Shown: piece by piece, positions 9,423 to 18,317 of the stretch
How positions within the stretch are numbered: position 1 is the stretch's first letter
Layout: each line of letters opens with the position of its first letter
Assembly (NCBI RefSeq): GCF_900112975.1
Contig: NZ_FONQ01000001.1
Location: 1-64,000, forward strand
Reading direction: 5' to 3'
Length of the DNA stretch: 64,000 nucleotides
From: Flavobacterium xueshanense
GTDB taxonomy: Bacteria; Bacteroidota; Bacteroidia; Flavobacteriales; Flavobacteriaceae
Notes under the pieces: generated by a model
Database searches by the model: none
What the model was told of the DNA's origin: nothing
Seen by the model: the letters and a program-made list of their open reading frames with translations, nothing else
Program-made: the position numbers and the translations under genes

Positions 9423-12194
9423 TTATTTAACTAATAACTTATGAGATGGTGCAAACTTAGTTAGGTTGATACCTTCCACTGCCGTTTTATATTCTTCTAT
9501 TGTTGGAGTTCTACCAAGGATTGTAGATAAAACCACAACCGGTGTAGACGAAAGCAAAGATTCTCCTTTTTTACCTTCCGTATCTTCTACAACTCTACCT
9601 TGGAAAAGACGTGTAGATGTTGCCATTACAGTATCTCCTTTGGCAGCTTTTTCTTGGTTACCCATACAAAGATTACAACCTGGACGCTCTAGATATAGCA
9701 TATTTTCATATGAAGTACGGGCCGCAGCTTTAGGAACATTATCGTCGAATTCGAAACCAGAGTATTTTCTTAAAACATCCCAATCACCTTCGGCCTTAAG
9801 CTCATCTACTATGTTATAGGTAGGTGGCGCTACTATAAGCGGTGCTAGAAACTCTACTTTACCTTTTTGCTCTTCAATATTCTTAAGCATTTGAGCAAGG
9901 ATTTTCATATCTCCCTTGTGAACCATGCAAGAACCGATAAATCCAAGATCTACTTTTTTAACTCCTCCATAGAAAGATAGAGGTCTAATAGTATCGTGCG
10001 TATATCTTTTAGAAACATCAGCATTATTAACATCTGGATCAGCAATCATTGGTTCAGTTATCTGATCCAAATCAACAACAACTTCAGCATAATACTTCGC
10101 ATTTGCATCCGGTCTTAGCGCTGGTTTTTCACCTGATATAATCTCAGCAATTCTTTTATCAGCAATAGCAATCAATCCTTTAAGAACTTGATTTTTATTA
10201 TCCATGCCCTTGTCAATCATTATCTGAATTCTGCCTTTCGCCATCTCTAAAGATTCAATCAAAGTATAATCTTCAGAAATACAGATAGAAGCTTTTGCTT
10301 TCATTTCTGCAGTCCAGTCCGTAAACGTAAAGGCTTGATCCGCATTAAGAGTTCCTAAGTGAACCTCAATAATTCTTCCTTGAAATACATTCTCTCCACC
10401 AAAGGTCTTAAGCATCTGAGACTGTGTAGCATGAACCACATCCCGGAAATCCATATACCCTTTCATATCTCCTTTGAATGTTACCTTCACAGATTCTGGA
10501 ATCGGCATTGAAGCTTCACCAGTAGCAAGTGCAAGAGCAACTGTTCCTGAGTCAGCACCAAAAGCAACACCTTTAGACATTCTTGTATGAGAGTCACCAC
10601 CGATGATGATAGCCCATTCGTTCACAGTAATATCGTTAAGTACTTTGTGAATTACATCAGTCATTGCATGATAAACGCCTTTTGGGTCACGAGCTGTGAT
10701 CAAACCGAAGTCGTTCATGAATTTCATTAATCTTGGAATATTTGCTTTAGATTTATTATCCCAAACAGAAGCAGTGTGACAACCTGATTGGTAAGCACCG
10801 TCAACAATTGGAGAAATCACAGTAGCAGCCATAGACTCTAATTCCTGAGAAGTCATCAAACCAGTTGTATCTTGCGAACCAACAATATTTACGGTAACAC
10901 GAACATCTGAACCAGCGTGTAAAACTTTACCCGGAGTTGAACCAACTGCGTTTTTATTAAATATTTTTTCTACCGCCGTAAGACCTTGTCCTTCAACAGA
11001 AACCTCTTTTGACGGAGCATATACAGGCACTATATCAATACCTAGAGTCTTTGATGCAAATGTTTGAAGTTTTTTTCCAAATACAATAGCATAAGATCCA
11101 CCGGCTTTTATAAATTCAATTTTCTGAGGCGTAAATGCCTTAGAAATATCAATCAATTCTTTATCTCCACTATAAAGTTTCTTTGTTTTTGTGTTGATTG
11201 TAAGAACAGTACCAGTAGCAACAGAATACACTTCCTCAAGAATAGGATCACCGCTTTCATTACGAAGAACGTTACCATTTTCATCTGATTTTTTTACCCA
11301 GTTTTTAAGGTCAAGACCAATACCACCCGTAACATCAACAGTCGTAAGGAAAATTGGAGAAATACCGTTTGTTCCAGCAACGATTGGAGCAATATTAATA
11401 AATGGAACATATGGACTTGCTTGTTTACCACTCCAAAGAGCCACGTTGTTTACACCTGACATTCTTGAAGAACCCACACCCATTGTACCCTTTTCAGCAA
11501 TCAACATTACACTCTTGTCAGGATTCGCCTCTTCTAATGCTTTGATTTCAGCTTGTGCTTCAGGAGAAATTAAACATTTACCATGAAGTTCACGATCTGA
11601 TCTTGAGTGCGCTTGGTTTCCTGGAGAAAGTAAATCAGTTGAAATATCTCCTTCACCAGCAATAAAAGTAATTACCTTAATTTCTTCTGTTATTTCTGGT
11701 AATTTAGTAAAGAACTCAGCCTTAGCATAGCTCTCTAAAATAGCCGCAGCGATTTCATTACCGCTTTTGAAAGCAGCTTCTAAACGATCCGTATCTGCTT
11801 CATAAAGAAAAACTTGTGTTTTTAAAACTTCCGCAGCATCTTTTGCAATAGCAACATCATTACCTAAAGCTAAATCAAGTAATACCTTTATAGAAGTTCC
11901 ACCTTTCATATGCGACAATAACTCTAAAGCAAAAGCAGGCGTAATTTCAGCAACTACAGATTGACCTAAAACGATTTCTTTTAAAAAATCAGCTTTTACA
12001 TTAGCAGCAGGAGTAGTTCCAGGCACAACATTATAAATAAAGAAGTTAAGAGAATCTGCTCTGTACTCGTTATTTAAATCTTTAATTTGCGCAATGATTT
12101 CGCTCAATAATTCAGCGCCATCAATTGGTTTAGGGTGAAGCCCTTGGCCTTTTCGTTCTTCAATCTCTTGAATGTAATCCTTATAAATATTCAT
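9423..12194 (-). CDS. acnB: Bifunctional aconitate hydratase 2 / 2-methylisocitrate dehydratase
   Basis: AcnB family, 923 residues, with the AcnB-specific N-terminal HEAT-like domain (about 1-160) preceding the swivel and catalytic domains. Cluster ligands appear in GFIGSCMVHKGD (about 760) and ERPGCNLCMGNQEKA (about 825). Substrate-site segments such as GSQDTTGLMTSQELE (about 435) and GGDSHTRMSKGVAFGADSG (about 530) are intact. It performs citrate/isocitrate interconversion, and in some bacteria 2-methylisocitrate dehydration in propionate breakdown; no methylcitrate genes are nearby, so a TCA role is more likely. In other bacteria AcnB also binds mRNA when its cluster is lost. Confidence 0.95.
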   Translation of the reverse strand: MNIYKDYIQEIEERKGQGLHPKPIDGAELLSEIIAQIKDLNNEYRADSLNFFIYNVVPGTTPAANVKADFLKEIVLGQSVVAEITPAFALELLSHMKGGTSIKVLLDLALGNDVAIAKDAAEVLKTQVFLYEADTDRLEAAFKSGNEIAAAILESYAKAEFFTKLPEITEEIKVITFIAGEGDISTDLLSPGNQAHSRSDRELHGKCLISPEAQAEIKALEEANPDKSVMLIAEKGTMGVGSSRMSGVNNVALWSGKQASPYVPFINIAPIVAGTNGISPIFLTTVDVTGGIGLDLKNWVKKSDENGNVLRNESGDPILEEVYSVATGTVLTINTKTKKLYSGDKELIDISKAFTPQKIEFIKAGGSYAIVFGKKLQTFASKTLGIDIVPVYAPSKEVSVEGQGLTAVEKIFNKNAVGSTPGKVLHAGSDVRVTVNIVGSQDTTGLMTSQELESMAATVISPIVDGAYQSGCHTASVWDNKSKANIPRLMKFMNDFGLITARDPKGVYHAMTDVIHKVLNDITVNEWAIIIGGDSHTRMSKGVAFGADSGTVALALATGEASMPIPESVKVTFKGDMKGYMDFRDVVHATQSQMLKTFGGENVFQGRIIEVHLGTLNADQAFTFTDWTAEMKAKASICISEDYTLIESLEMAKGRIQIMIDKGMDNKNQVLKGLIAIADKRIAEIISGEKPALRPDANAKYYAEVVVDLDQITEPMIADPDVNNADVSKRYTHDTIRPLSFYGGVKKVDLGFIGSCMVHKGDMKILAQMLKNIEEQKGKVEFLAPLIVAPPTYNIVDELKAEGDWDVLRKYSGFEFDDNVPKAAARTSYENMLYLERPGCNLCMGNQEKAAKGDTVMATSTRLFQGRVVEDTEGKKGESLLSSTPVVVLSTILGRTPTIEEYKTAVEGINLTKFAPSHKLLVK

Positions 12195-12232
12195 AATAAA
12201 AGTCTTTTCTTGGTATTTTTATTTTTTGTACG

Positions 12233-12240
12233 CAAATTTA
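12233..12240 (-). promoter_or_regulatory. Candidate acnB -7 element (TAAATTTG)
   Basis: Read on the minus strand it matches TAnnTTTG, 38 bases before the acnB start. No -33 TTG is found at 17-23 bases upstream, so support is partial. Confidence 0.45.
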
Positions 12241-12533
12241 AGAATTAAAGCCGAGAATTAAAAAAAATATAATAGATGTCGCTTTTTCAAAAATTATTAT
12301 TACAAAATAAAGAGTTTCACTACTTTTTATTGTCAAAAATTCAATTTTAAATTAAAATAATGAATTATCAATAATTTAAAATCTTTTCTTTGAAAAAGTT
12401 GAAATTTAATGTCCCTTAGGGAGTGAGATTTTACACTACTTTCAGCTAAGAACCTTTCTAAATTATCATTTACAACGTTGTAGTTGTATTTTTAAAGACT
12501 CTTTTTGGTCAAACCAACATATTAATTGAAAAC

Positions 12534-12574
12534 AAGAAAGCCAAACAGATTTTAGAAATCTGTTTGGCTTTCTT
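12534..12574 (-). terminator. Terminator of the MoxR ATPase gene
   Basis: Long perfect stem: arms of 19 bases (12534-12552 and 12556-12574) around the loop TAG, with the core GCCAAACAGATTT. It lies 18 bases past the stop at 12592. Confidence 0.88.
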
Positions 12575-12591
12575 CTCACTATTAAAAATTA

Positions 12592-13545
12592 TTACATCAG
12601 CTTCTCAATAATAGTTTCTTCACTAATACCTTCAGCATCGGCTTTGTAGTTCTTAATAATTCGATGACGCAAAATCCCGGTTGCCACAGCTTTTACATCT
12701 TCAATATCGGGAGAAAATTTTCCATTAAAAGCCGCATTGGCTTTTGCAGCCAAAATCAAATTTTGCGATGCTCTTGGTCCTGCTCCCCAATCCAGATAAT
12801 TCTTAACAAACTCATTCGACAATGGATTATCAGGACGGGTTTTACTAACCAATGTCACTGCATATTCAATTACATTATCCGCTACAGGAATTCTGCGAAT
12901 CAAATGTTGAAAATCAATAATTTCTTGAGCAGTAAACAATGGATTTATAGTGTTTTTTATATCAGAAGTAGTCTGCTTAACCACTTGAACTTCCTCTAAA
13001 AAAGAAGGATATTCGAGTTTTATAGCAAACATAAATCGGTCTAATTGGGCTTCAGGCAACGGATAAGTTCCTTCCTGTTCAATTGGATTTTGTGTCGCCA
13101 AAACAAAATATGGCAAGTCTAATTTATAATTCTCACCCGCGATAGTAACGGAACGTTCCTGCATGGCTTCCAATAATGCAGCTTGCGTTTTTGGCGGCGT
13201 TCGATTTATTTCATCTGCCAGAACAATATTCGAAAAAATAGGTCCTTTTATAAATTTAAATTGACGATTTTCATCCAATATTTCACTTCCAAGGATATCA
13301 GAAGGCATTAAATCTGGCGTGAACTGAATTCTTTTGAAATCAAGCCCTAATGCTTGCGCCAGCGTATTTACCATCAAAGTCTTAGCTAATCCGGGAACAC
13401 CTACCAACAAGGCATGACCACCAGAAAAAATACACAGCAAAATTTGGTCCACCACAGCATCCTGGCCTACAATAATTTTTGCGATTTCGTTTTTTAGCTC
13501 GTTTCTTTTTTGAACCAAGTTATGTATTGCTGCTACGTCTGACAT
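12592..13545 (-). CDS. MoxR-family AAA+ ATPase
   Basis: A 317-residue AAA+ ATPase of the MoxR type, chaperone-like proteins that mature or insert metal cofactors in partner proteins. Walker A is GVPGLAKT (about residues 49-56), Walker B is VLADEINR (about 110), and sensor 1 is FVLATQNPIEQEGTYPLPEAQ (about 148-168). A C-terminal lid domain ends the protein. MoxR genes usually precede DUF58 and von Willebrand A-domain (Bat) genes; here the next gene downstream is acnB and both flanks have terminators, so this copy looks monocistronic and its partner is unknown. Confidence 0.92.
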   Translation of the reverse strand: MSDVAAIHNLVQKRNELKNEIAKIIVGQDAVVDQILLCIFSGGHALLVGVPGLAKTLMVNTLAQALGLDFKRIQFTPDLMPSDILGSEILDENRQFKFIKGPIFSNIVLADEINRTPPKTQAALLEAMQERSVTIAGENYKLDLPYFVLATQNPIEQEGTYPLPEAQLDRFMFAIKLEYPSFLEEVQVVKQTTSDIKNTINPLFTAQEIIDFQHLIRRIPVADNVIEYAVTLVSKTRPDNPLSNEFVKNYLDWGAGPRASQNLILAAKANAAFNGKFSPDIEDVKAVATGILRHRIIKNYKADAEGISEETIIEKLM

Positions 13546-13564
13546 TTATAAAAGTATTTAAATT

Positions 13565-13606
13565 AAAAAGAGTTAGCGTTATGAAATCATAAAACTAACT
13601 CTTTTT
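13565..13606 (-). terminator. Terminator of the SurA-like gene
   Basis: Arms AAAAAGAGTTAG and CTAACTCTTTTT pair perfectly around an 18-base loop, between the SurA-like stop (13665) and the MoxR start (13545). Confidence 0.8.
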
Positions 13607-13664
13607 ATTTTGTTTAACGAAAAAATTTTTGTTGCTAATCAACCCTCAAGGGTAAAAAAGAATT

Positions 13665-15074
13665 CTATTTTTTAAGCCAATTGTTGGTAAAGGTACAATC
13701 TCTATATTCCCCAATAATTTTAATATATGTTTCTTTGATCTTCTCATCAAACCATTTTCCAATAGCAGTAATTCGTTTGTATTTCAAAGCCAATTCTTTA
13801 ATTTTGATGTAATCTTTTGCATAATCTGCTGCATGCTCATCAATTCTGTTGGTAACAGTTATTAATTTGAATTTTTTCTTACCTTCTTCTCCTTGGTCTA
13901 ATATTGGAACTGAAATTTCATTTTCTTTCAAATTAGAAACTTGACTGTAAAAAGTAGGATCCATTTTGGTCAATTCAAAACGCGTATCTTGTGTTTGTGG
14001 ATTAATTAACGCGCCACCATTCGCTCTTGTTTCTTTTTCATCAGATATTGTTCTGGCTGCTTCCGCAAAAGTAATTTCCTTGTCTTCGATTCTTTTTTTG
14101 ATCAAAGTTATTTTTTCTTTCGCTTCATTAAGAGCCGCTTCAGTTACTGTTGGCGACAATAATATATGACGCAATTCTACTTCTTGCCCTTTTATCTTTT
14201 CTATGTAAATGATGTGGTACCCAAAATCCGTTTCAAAAGGAGCTGAAATTTCACCTTCTGCTAAACTAAAAGCAACGTCCTTGAATTCTTTTACAAATGG
14301 TGTTTTACGGTTCATTTTGTAGAATCCTCCATTTGACCTAGATCCTGGGTCTTGCGAATACAAAACTGCTTTCGTTGAAAAACTGGAACCTTCTTCTATT
14401 TCTTTTTTGAAACCGTTCAATCTGTCAATCACTTTTTGCTTGTCCTCTGCAGAAACTTTAGGAGTAACAACAATTTGCGCTACTTCTAATTCTACGCCAA
14501 AGAATGGAAGATCATCTTTTGGAATTGTTTTGAAATAATTACGAACTTCTTCAGGAGTAATTTCTACAGCATCAACAATTTTCTTTTGCATTTCGGATGT
14601 CAACTTCCCTTCCTTTAAAATATCAGAGAAATAAGTTCTAAATTCTTCCTCAGAATCCTTTTTATAAAATTGCACCACTTTTTCCATAGAGCCGATTTTC
14701 TCTATCAAATAATTTAAACGGTCTTCCAACATACCTTTTATCTCGGCATCGGTAACTACAATACTATCTTGAATCGCTTGATGCGCATATAATTTATCTT
14801 CTAATAATTTCCCTAACATTTGACATCTTGTAATGTCTTTTATAGATCCGCCTCCGGTTGAAATTTCTAGATATGACTTGTCAATATCTGAATCTAAAAT
14901 AATGTAATCGCCAACAGTAGCAATAACACCATCAATTTTTTGTTTTCCAGTTGACTGGATTTTTTTAATCGGGGCAACCACTGAGTCCTTAATAATTTCT
15001 TGCGCACTTGTTACTACACTTGTAAAAAGCAAAAGGAAAAAAGTAAGTGCAATTTTATTATTAATGAATTTCAT
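13665..15074 (-). CDS. Periplasmic SurA-like peptidyl-prolyl isomerase (two parvulin domains)
   Basis: Exported chaperone/isomerase that assists outer-membrane protein folding. ATG at 15074 is preferred to the one at 15095 because it gives a clean signal peptide (MKFINNKIALTFFLLLFTSVVTSAQ). A SurA N-terminal-type helical region (about 30-170) contains VDGVIATVGDYIILDSDID-like sequence. Two PpiC/rotamase domains follow, at about residues 175-280 (with GGFYKMNRKTPFVKEF and FGYHIIYIEKIKG) and about 282-385 (ELRHILLSPTV, NGGALINPQT). The C-terminal remainder is predicted helical. It is monocistronic between a divergent promoter region and a terminator. Confidence 0.88.
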   Translation of the reverse strand: MKFINNKIALTFFLLLFTSVVTSAQEIIKDSVVAPIKKIQSTGKQKIDGVIATVGDYIILDSDIDKSYLEISTGGGSIKDITRCQMLGKLLEDKLYAHQAIQDSIVVTDAEIKGMLEDRLNYLIEKIGSMEKVVQFYKKDSEEEFRTYFSDILKEGKLTSEMQKKIVDAVEITPEEVRNYFKTIPKDDLPFFGVELEVAQIVVTPKVSAEDKQKVIDRLNGFKKEIEEGSSFSTKAVLYSQDPGSRSNGGFYKMNRKTPFVKEFKDVAFSLAEGEISAPFETDFGYHIIYIEKIKGQEVELRHILLSPTVTEAALNEAKEKITLIKKRIEDKEITFAEAARTISDEKETRANGGALINPQTQDTRFELTKMDPTFYSQVSNLKENEISVPILDQGEEGKKKFKLITVTNRIDEHAADYAKDYIKIKELALKYKRITAIGKWFDEKIKETYIKIIGEYRDCTFTNNWLKK

Positions 15075-15486
15075 TTGTATTTTATTTATTGGCATTATTA
15101 TAATTTATATTGATTGTAAAACATCCCTATTCCGTTGTATTTGAACCTTTTTGTAAAGGCCAGAATAATTTTGGCAAATATACACTTTAAGAATCAAGAA
15201 TGGAATTGAAATTTATAATACAATTCTTCAACATTCTTTAAATTTAAAACGAACAAAAATAGCAATTCAATTACACAATACAAGTTTCCTAACTACTATT
15301 AACAAAAAATTATATACGCATTTAATTACTAGTTTAAATCCGTTCTAAAAATTATCGTACCTCGCTTATTATTTACTTTAAAAAGATAAAAAACAGTACT
15401 TTTAGTATTAACATAAACAATTAAGAGAATACAATTTTTTCAAATGGCATTTATAAATAGTACTTTTGCAAACTATTTATACAAAT
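15075..15486. other. Divergent promoter region between the SurA-like gene and prfC
   Basis: AT-rich, 412 bases. The only supported signal is the prfC -7 element (15461-15468). A minus-strand promoter for the SurA-like gene must lie here but I cannot place it. Confidence 0.5.
15461..15468 (+). promoter_or_regulatory. prfC -7 element (TACTTTTG)
   Basis: Matches TAnnTTTG 18 bases before ATG 15487. It overlaps the alternative TTG start at 15466, which argues for the ATG as the true start. Confidence 0.55.
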
Positions 15487-17076
15487 ATGGGCTTTTTAGA
15501 AGAAATACAACGCAGAAGAACTTTCGGGATTATCTCACATCCTGATGCCGGAAAAACAACACTTACTGAGAAACTCCTCCTTTTTGGTGGTGCGATTCAA
15601 GAAGCAGGTGCCGTAAAGAATAATAAAATTAAAAAAGGCGCAACTAGTGACTTTATGGAAATTGAGCGCCAAAGAGGAATTTCGGTTTCTACTTCGGTTT
15701 TAGCGTTTAATTATAAAGACACGAAAATAAACATTCTCGATACTCCGGGACACAAGGATTTTGCCGAAGATACTTTTAGAACTTTGACTGCTGTTGATAG
15801 TGTTATCGTTGTAATTGATGTTGCCAAAGGTGTTGAGGAACAAACAGAGAAATTGGTGGCTGTTTGTAGAATGCGAAAAATTCCAATTATTGTATTCATC
15901 AATAAATTAGACCGAGAAGGAAAAGACGCTTTTGACTTGATGGATGAAGTCGAACAAAAACTGGGTTTAAAGGTCACTCCGCTAAGTTTCCCGATAGGAA
16001 TGGGTTATGATTTTCAAGGAATTTATAATTTATGGGAACAAAACATCAACTTATTTAGTGGTGACAGCCGTAAAAATATTGAAGAAACAATTGCTTTCTC
16101 TGATGTTGAAAATCCAGAATTAGAGAAAATTATTGGTCAAAAACCTGCTGACAGATTACGTGAAGAGCTAGAGTTGATAGACGAAGTATATCCAAAATTT
16201 GATCGTCAGGATTATTTGGACGGAAAACTACAACCTGTATTTTTTGGTTCTGCTTTAAATAATTTTGGAGTTAGAGAATTATTGGATTGTTTTGTTCAAA
16301 TTGCACCATCACCAAGACCGAAAGATTCAGAAACACGATTGGTAGATCCCAAAGAAGAAAAAATGACTGGATTTGTTTTTAAAATCCATGCTAACATGGA
16401 CCCGAAACACAGAGACCGTCTCGCTTTCATAAAAATTGTATCTGGAACTTTCGAAAGAAACAAACCGTATTATCACGTACGGCAAAAAAAGAATTTAAAA
16501 TTTTCCAGTCCGAATGCTTTTTTTGCTGAAAAGAAAGAAATCGTTGACATCTCCTATCCTGGTGATATTGTTGGTTTACATGACACTGGAAATTTCAAAA
16601 TCGGGGATACGTTAACCGAAGGAGAAATCATGAGTTTCAAAGGAATTCCAAGTTTCTCGCCGGAACATTTCCGATATATTAATAACGCAGATCCGATGAA
16701 AGCGAAACAATTGGATAAAGGAATTGATCAGTTAATGGATGAAGGTGTGGCGCAGTTATTTACACTGGAAATGAACAACAGAAAAATCATTGGAACGGTT
16801 GGTGCGCTCCAATATGAGGTTATCCAATATCGTTTAGAACATGAATATGGCGCAAAATGTACTTATGAAAACTTCCCCGTGCATAAAGCATGTTGGGTAA
16901 AACCAAATGATCCAAAAAGCGAGGAGTTTAAAGAGTTTAGAAGAATCAAACAAAAATTCTTGGCACATGATAAATACGGACAATTAGTATTTTTAGCTGA
17001 TTCTGATTTTACGATTCAAATGACACAAAATAAATATCCAAATGTGAAATTATATTTTACTTCGGAATTTGAGTAA
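15487..17076 (+). CDS. prfC: Peptide chain release factor 3
   Basis: RF3 is the translational GTPase that removes RF1/RF2 from the ribosome after termination. The protein of 529 residues matches the family length. G1 is SHPDAGKTT (about 14-22), G2 lies in KGATSDFMEIERQRGISV, G3 is DTPGHKDF, and G4 is NKLDREGKD. The RF3-specific C-terminal domain runs from about residue 380, including VGALQYEVIQYRL. ATG 15487 is chosen because it directly precedes the conserved GFLEEIQRRRTFGIISHPD start and because the promoter overlaps the upstream TTG. Confidence 0.95.
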   Translation: MGFLEEIQRRRTFGIISHPDAGKTTLTEKLLLFGGAIQEAGAVKNNKIKKGATSDFMEIERQRGISVSTSVLAFNYKDTKINILDTPGHKDFAEDTFRTLTAVDSVIVVIDVAKGVEEQTEKLVAVCRMRKIPIIVFINKLDREGKDAFDLMDEVEQKLGLKVTPLSFPIGMGYDFQGIYNLWEQNINLFSGDSRKNIEETIAFSDVENPELEKIIGQKPADRLREELELIDEVYPKFDRQDYLDGKLQPVFFGSALNNFGVRELLDCFVQIAPSPRPKDSETRLVDPKEEKMTGFVFKIHANMDPKHRDRLAFIKIVSGTFERNKPYYHVRQKKNLKFSSPNAFFAEKKEIVDISYPGDIVGLHDTGNFKIGDTLTEGEIMSFKGIPSFSPEHFRYINNADPMKAKQLDKGIDQLMDEGVAQLFTLEMNNRKIIGTVGALQYEVIQYRLEHEYGAKCTYENFPVHKACWVKPNDPKSEEFKEFRRIKQKFLAHDKYGQLVFLADSDFTIQMTQNKYPNVKLYFTSEFE

Positions 17077-17132
17077 ATTTCTGCTTGGAGAGAAAAAAGT
17101 TTTATTAAAAATCGATTTTTACACATCCACAT

Positions 17133-17172
17133 AAAAAAAACGCTAATTCTTAGAAAATTAGCGTTTTTTTTT
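17133..17172. terminator. Bidirectional terminator after prfC
   Basis: CGCTAATT / AATTAGCG stem with an A run on the left and a T run on the right. It lies between the convergent prfC and the small exported orphan gene. Confidence 0.82.
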
Positions 17173-17194
17173 ATGATTTAAAATTAATTTAGGA

Positions 17195-17554
17195 CTACGC
17201 AATCATACTATCCAAATTTACTGCTTTTTTCAAAAATGATTTTATTAGCAAACGATTAGGTGCTACGCCCGAAGTAATAATTTGTTTTTTAGTATTTGTC
17301 CCTTCTGTCGAAATTGTGCTATTGGGATCTTGTTTTGAACCCATAAACCACAATACAAAATTCATATTGTTAGAAGAAGAACCTATTGAAGCATTTTCTG
17401 TTTTTTTATTAGCATTAATTTCTAAGGAATTCACATCAACCACATCTTTAGCAGATTGAGCAAAAACAGAAACATTTGATAATAAAATAAAAACAAACAA
17501 AATAACAAGGTTAAATAACGCTTGATTGTTTGCTTTTAAAGAAAAGTATTTCAT
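17195..17554 (-). CDS. Small exported protein of unknown function
   Basis: 119 residues that I do not recognise. A hydrophobic segment at about residues 14-33 (FNLVILFVFILLSNVSVFAQ) ends in an Ala-Gln typical of Flavobacterium signal peptidase I sites. The mature part of about 85 residues is rich in N, S and T, and includes NNMNFVLWFMGSKQ and a Lys-rich region near GVAPNRLLIKSFLKK. It has no cysteine pairs, repeats or membrane helix after the signal. Flanking terminators make it monocistronic. It is likely real because it has a good signal peptide, a terminator and no competing frame. Confidence 0.65.
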   Translation of the reverse strand: MKYFSLKANNQALFNLVILFVFILLSNVSVFAQSAKDVVDVNSLEINANKKTENASIGSSSNNMNFVLWFMGSKQDPNSTISTEGTNTKKQIITSGVAPNRLLIKSFLKKAVNLDSMIA

Positions 17555-18004
17555 AGTAATTTGCTTTTTTACAGAGGATAAAATTCACTCTTTTATTTCG
17601 AGAGCGAAAGTATATCTTTTGTTTTCCAGTAAAAAACATATCCGATGAAATGCCGTAATAATCGTTTAAAGCACAAATTTGTTGTTTACACCGAAGATTT
17701 AATGGTGAGTTAATGTTGGCGCACTAAATAAAGACCTCAGTTTAAAGTGGTAAGATATTGGGAGGACCCAAACAATAACTAAGTATTAAATGAATAAATA
17801 GTACAGAAATTGATTGAACACCTATTGGTAAATGCTAAATTAAAATGGATGTAGAGACTTACATTTGATTTGTATAACCCTGAAAAATCTTTTCAAATAA
17901 CTGGTGTATCCCATTTTAAAAAATTGCAAATCATTAACAATTCGTCTCATTTAAGAATAGCTTACTAATAAAAAAGGCTCCATTTCTGGAGCCTTTTAAA
18001 AATA
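17555..18004. other. 450-base intergenic region
   Basis: Contains the terminator of the rpoC/DUF3467 transcript (17971-17997) and presumably the promoter of the small exported gene. A near-consensus TACTTTCG lies near 17606-17613 on the minus strand. I see no gene, repeat or RNA fold in the remainder. Confidence 0.45.
17971..17997 (-). terminator. Terminator of the rpoBC/DUF3467 transcript
   Basis: AAAAGGCTCC / GGAGCCTTTT stem with a seven-base loop and a T run on the minus strand, just past the DUF3467 stop at 18005. Confidence 0.88.
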
Positions 18005-18316
18005 TTATGCTTGTCCCGCAGGACCAAAATTAAGCGGAATCGGTGCTTGTTCAGTGTCTTTTATTTCGCCATGAGCGACTTCAAAACGATGAATATTTTC
18101 TCCAATTGCTTTCAGCAATCTTTTAGCATGTTGCGGCGTCAAGACGATTCTTGATTTCACCTTAGCTTTAGGAATACCTGGCATGATACTGACAAAATCT
18201 AAAACAAACTCTGATGATGAGTGATTAATTATTGCTAAGTTGGAATAAATTCCTTCTGCAATTTTTTCATCTAACTCAATATTAATCTGCTCTTGTTGTT
18301 GATTAGAATTACTCAT
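18005..18316 (-). CDS. DUF3467 domain protein
   Basis: A 103-residue protein matching the DUF3467 family, small cytosolic proteins of unknown function found directly after rpoC in Bacteroidota. Visible features are QINIELDEKIAEGIYSNLA, the NHSSSEFVLDFVSIMPG strand pair, and RIVLTPQHAKRLLKAIGEN before an acidic/Pro-rich tail. Its start lies one base past the rpoC stop, so it is co-transcribed and probably translationally coupled. Position suggests a role tied to transcription, but no activity has been assigned. Confidence 0.85.
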   Translation of the reverse strand: MSNSNQQQEQINIELDEKIAEGIYSNLAIINHSSSEFVLDFVSIMPGIPKAKVKSRIVLTPQHAKRLLKAIGENIHRFEVAHGEIKDTEQAPIPLNFGPAGQA

Positions 18317-18317
18317 C

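Larger units (their letters stand above)
12195..12591. other. 397-base intergenic region between moxR-type gene and acnB
   Basis: Holds the acnB leader and candidate promoter (12233-12240) and the MoxR gene terminator (12534-12574). Nothing else recognisable lies between them. Confidence 0.5.
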
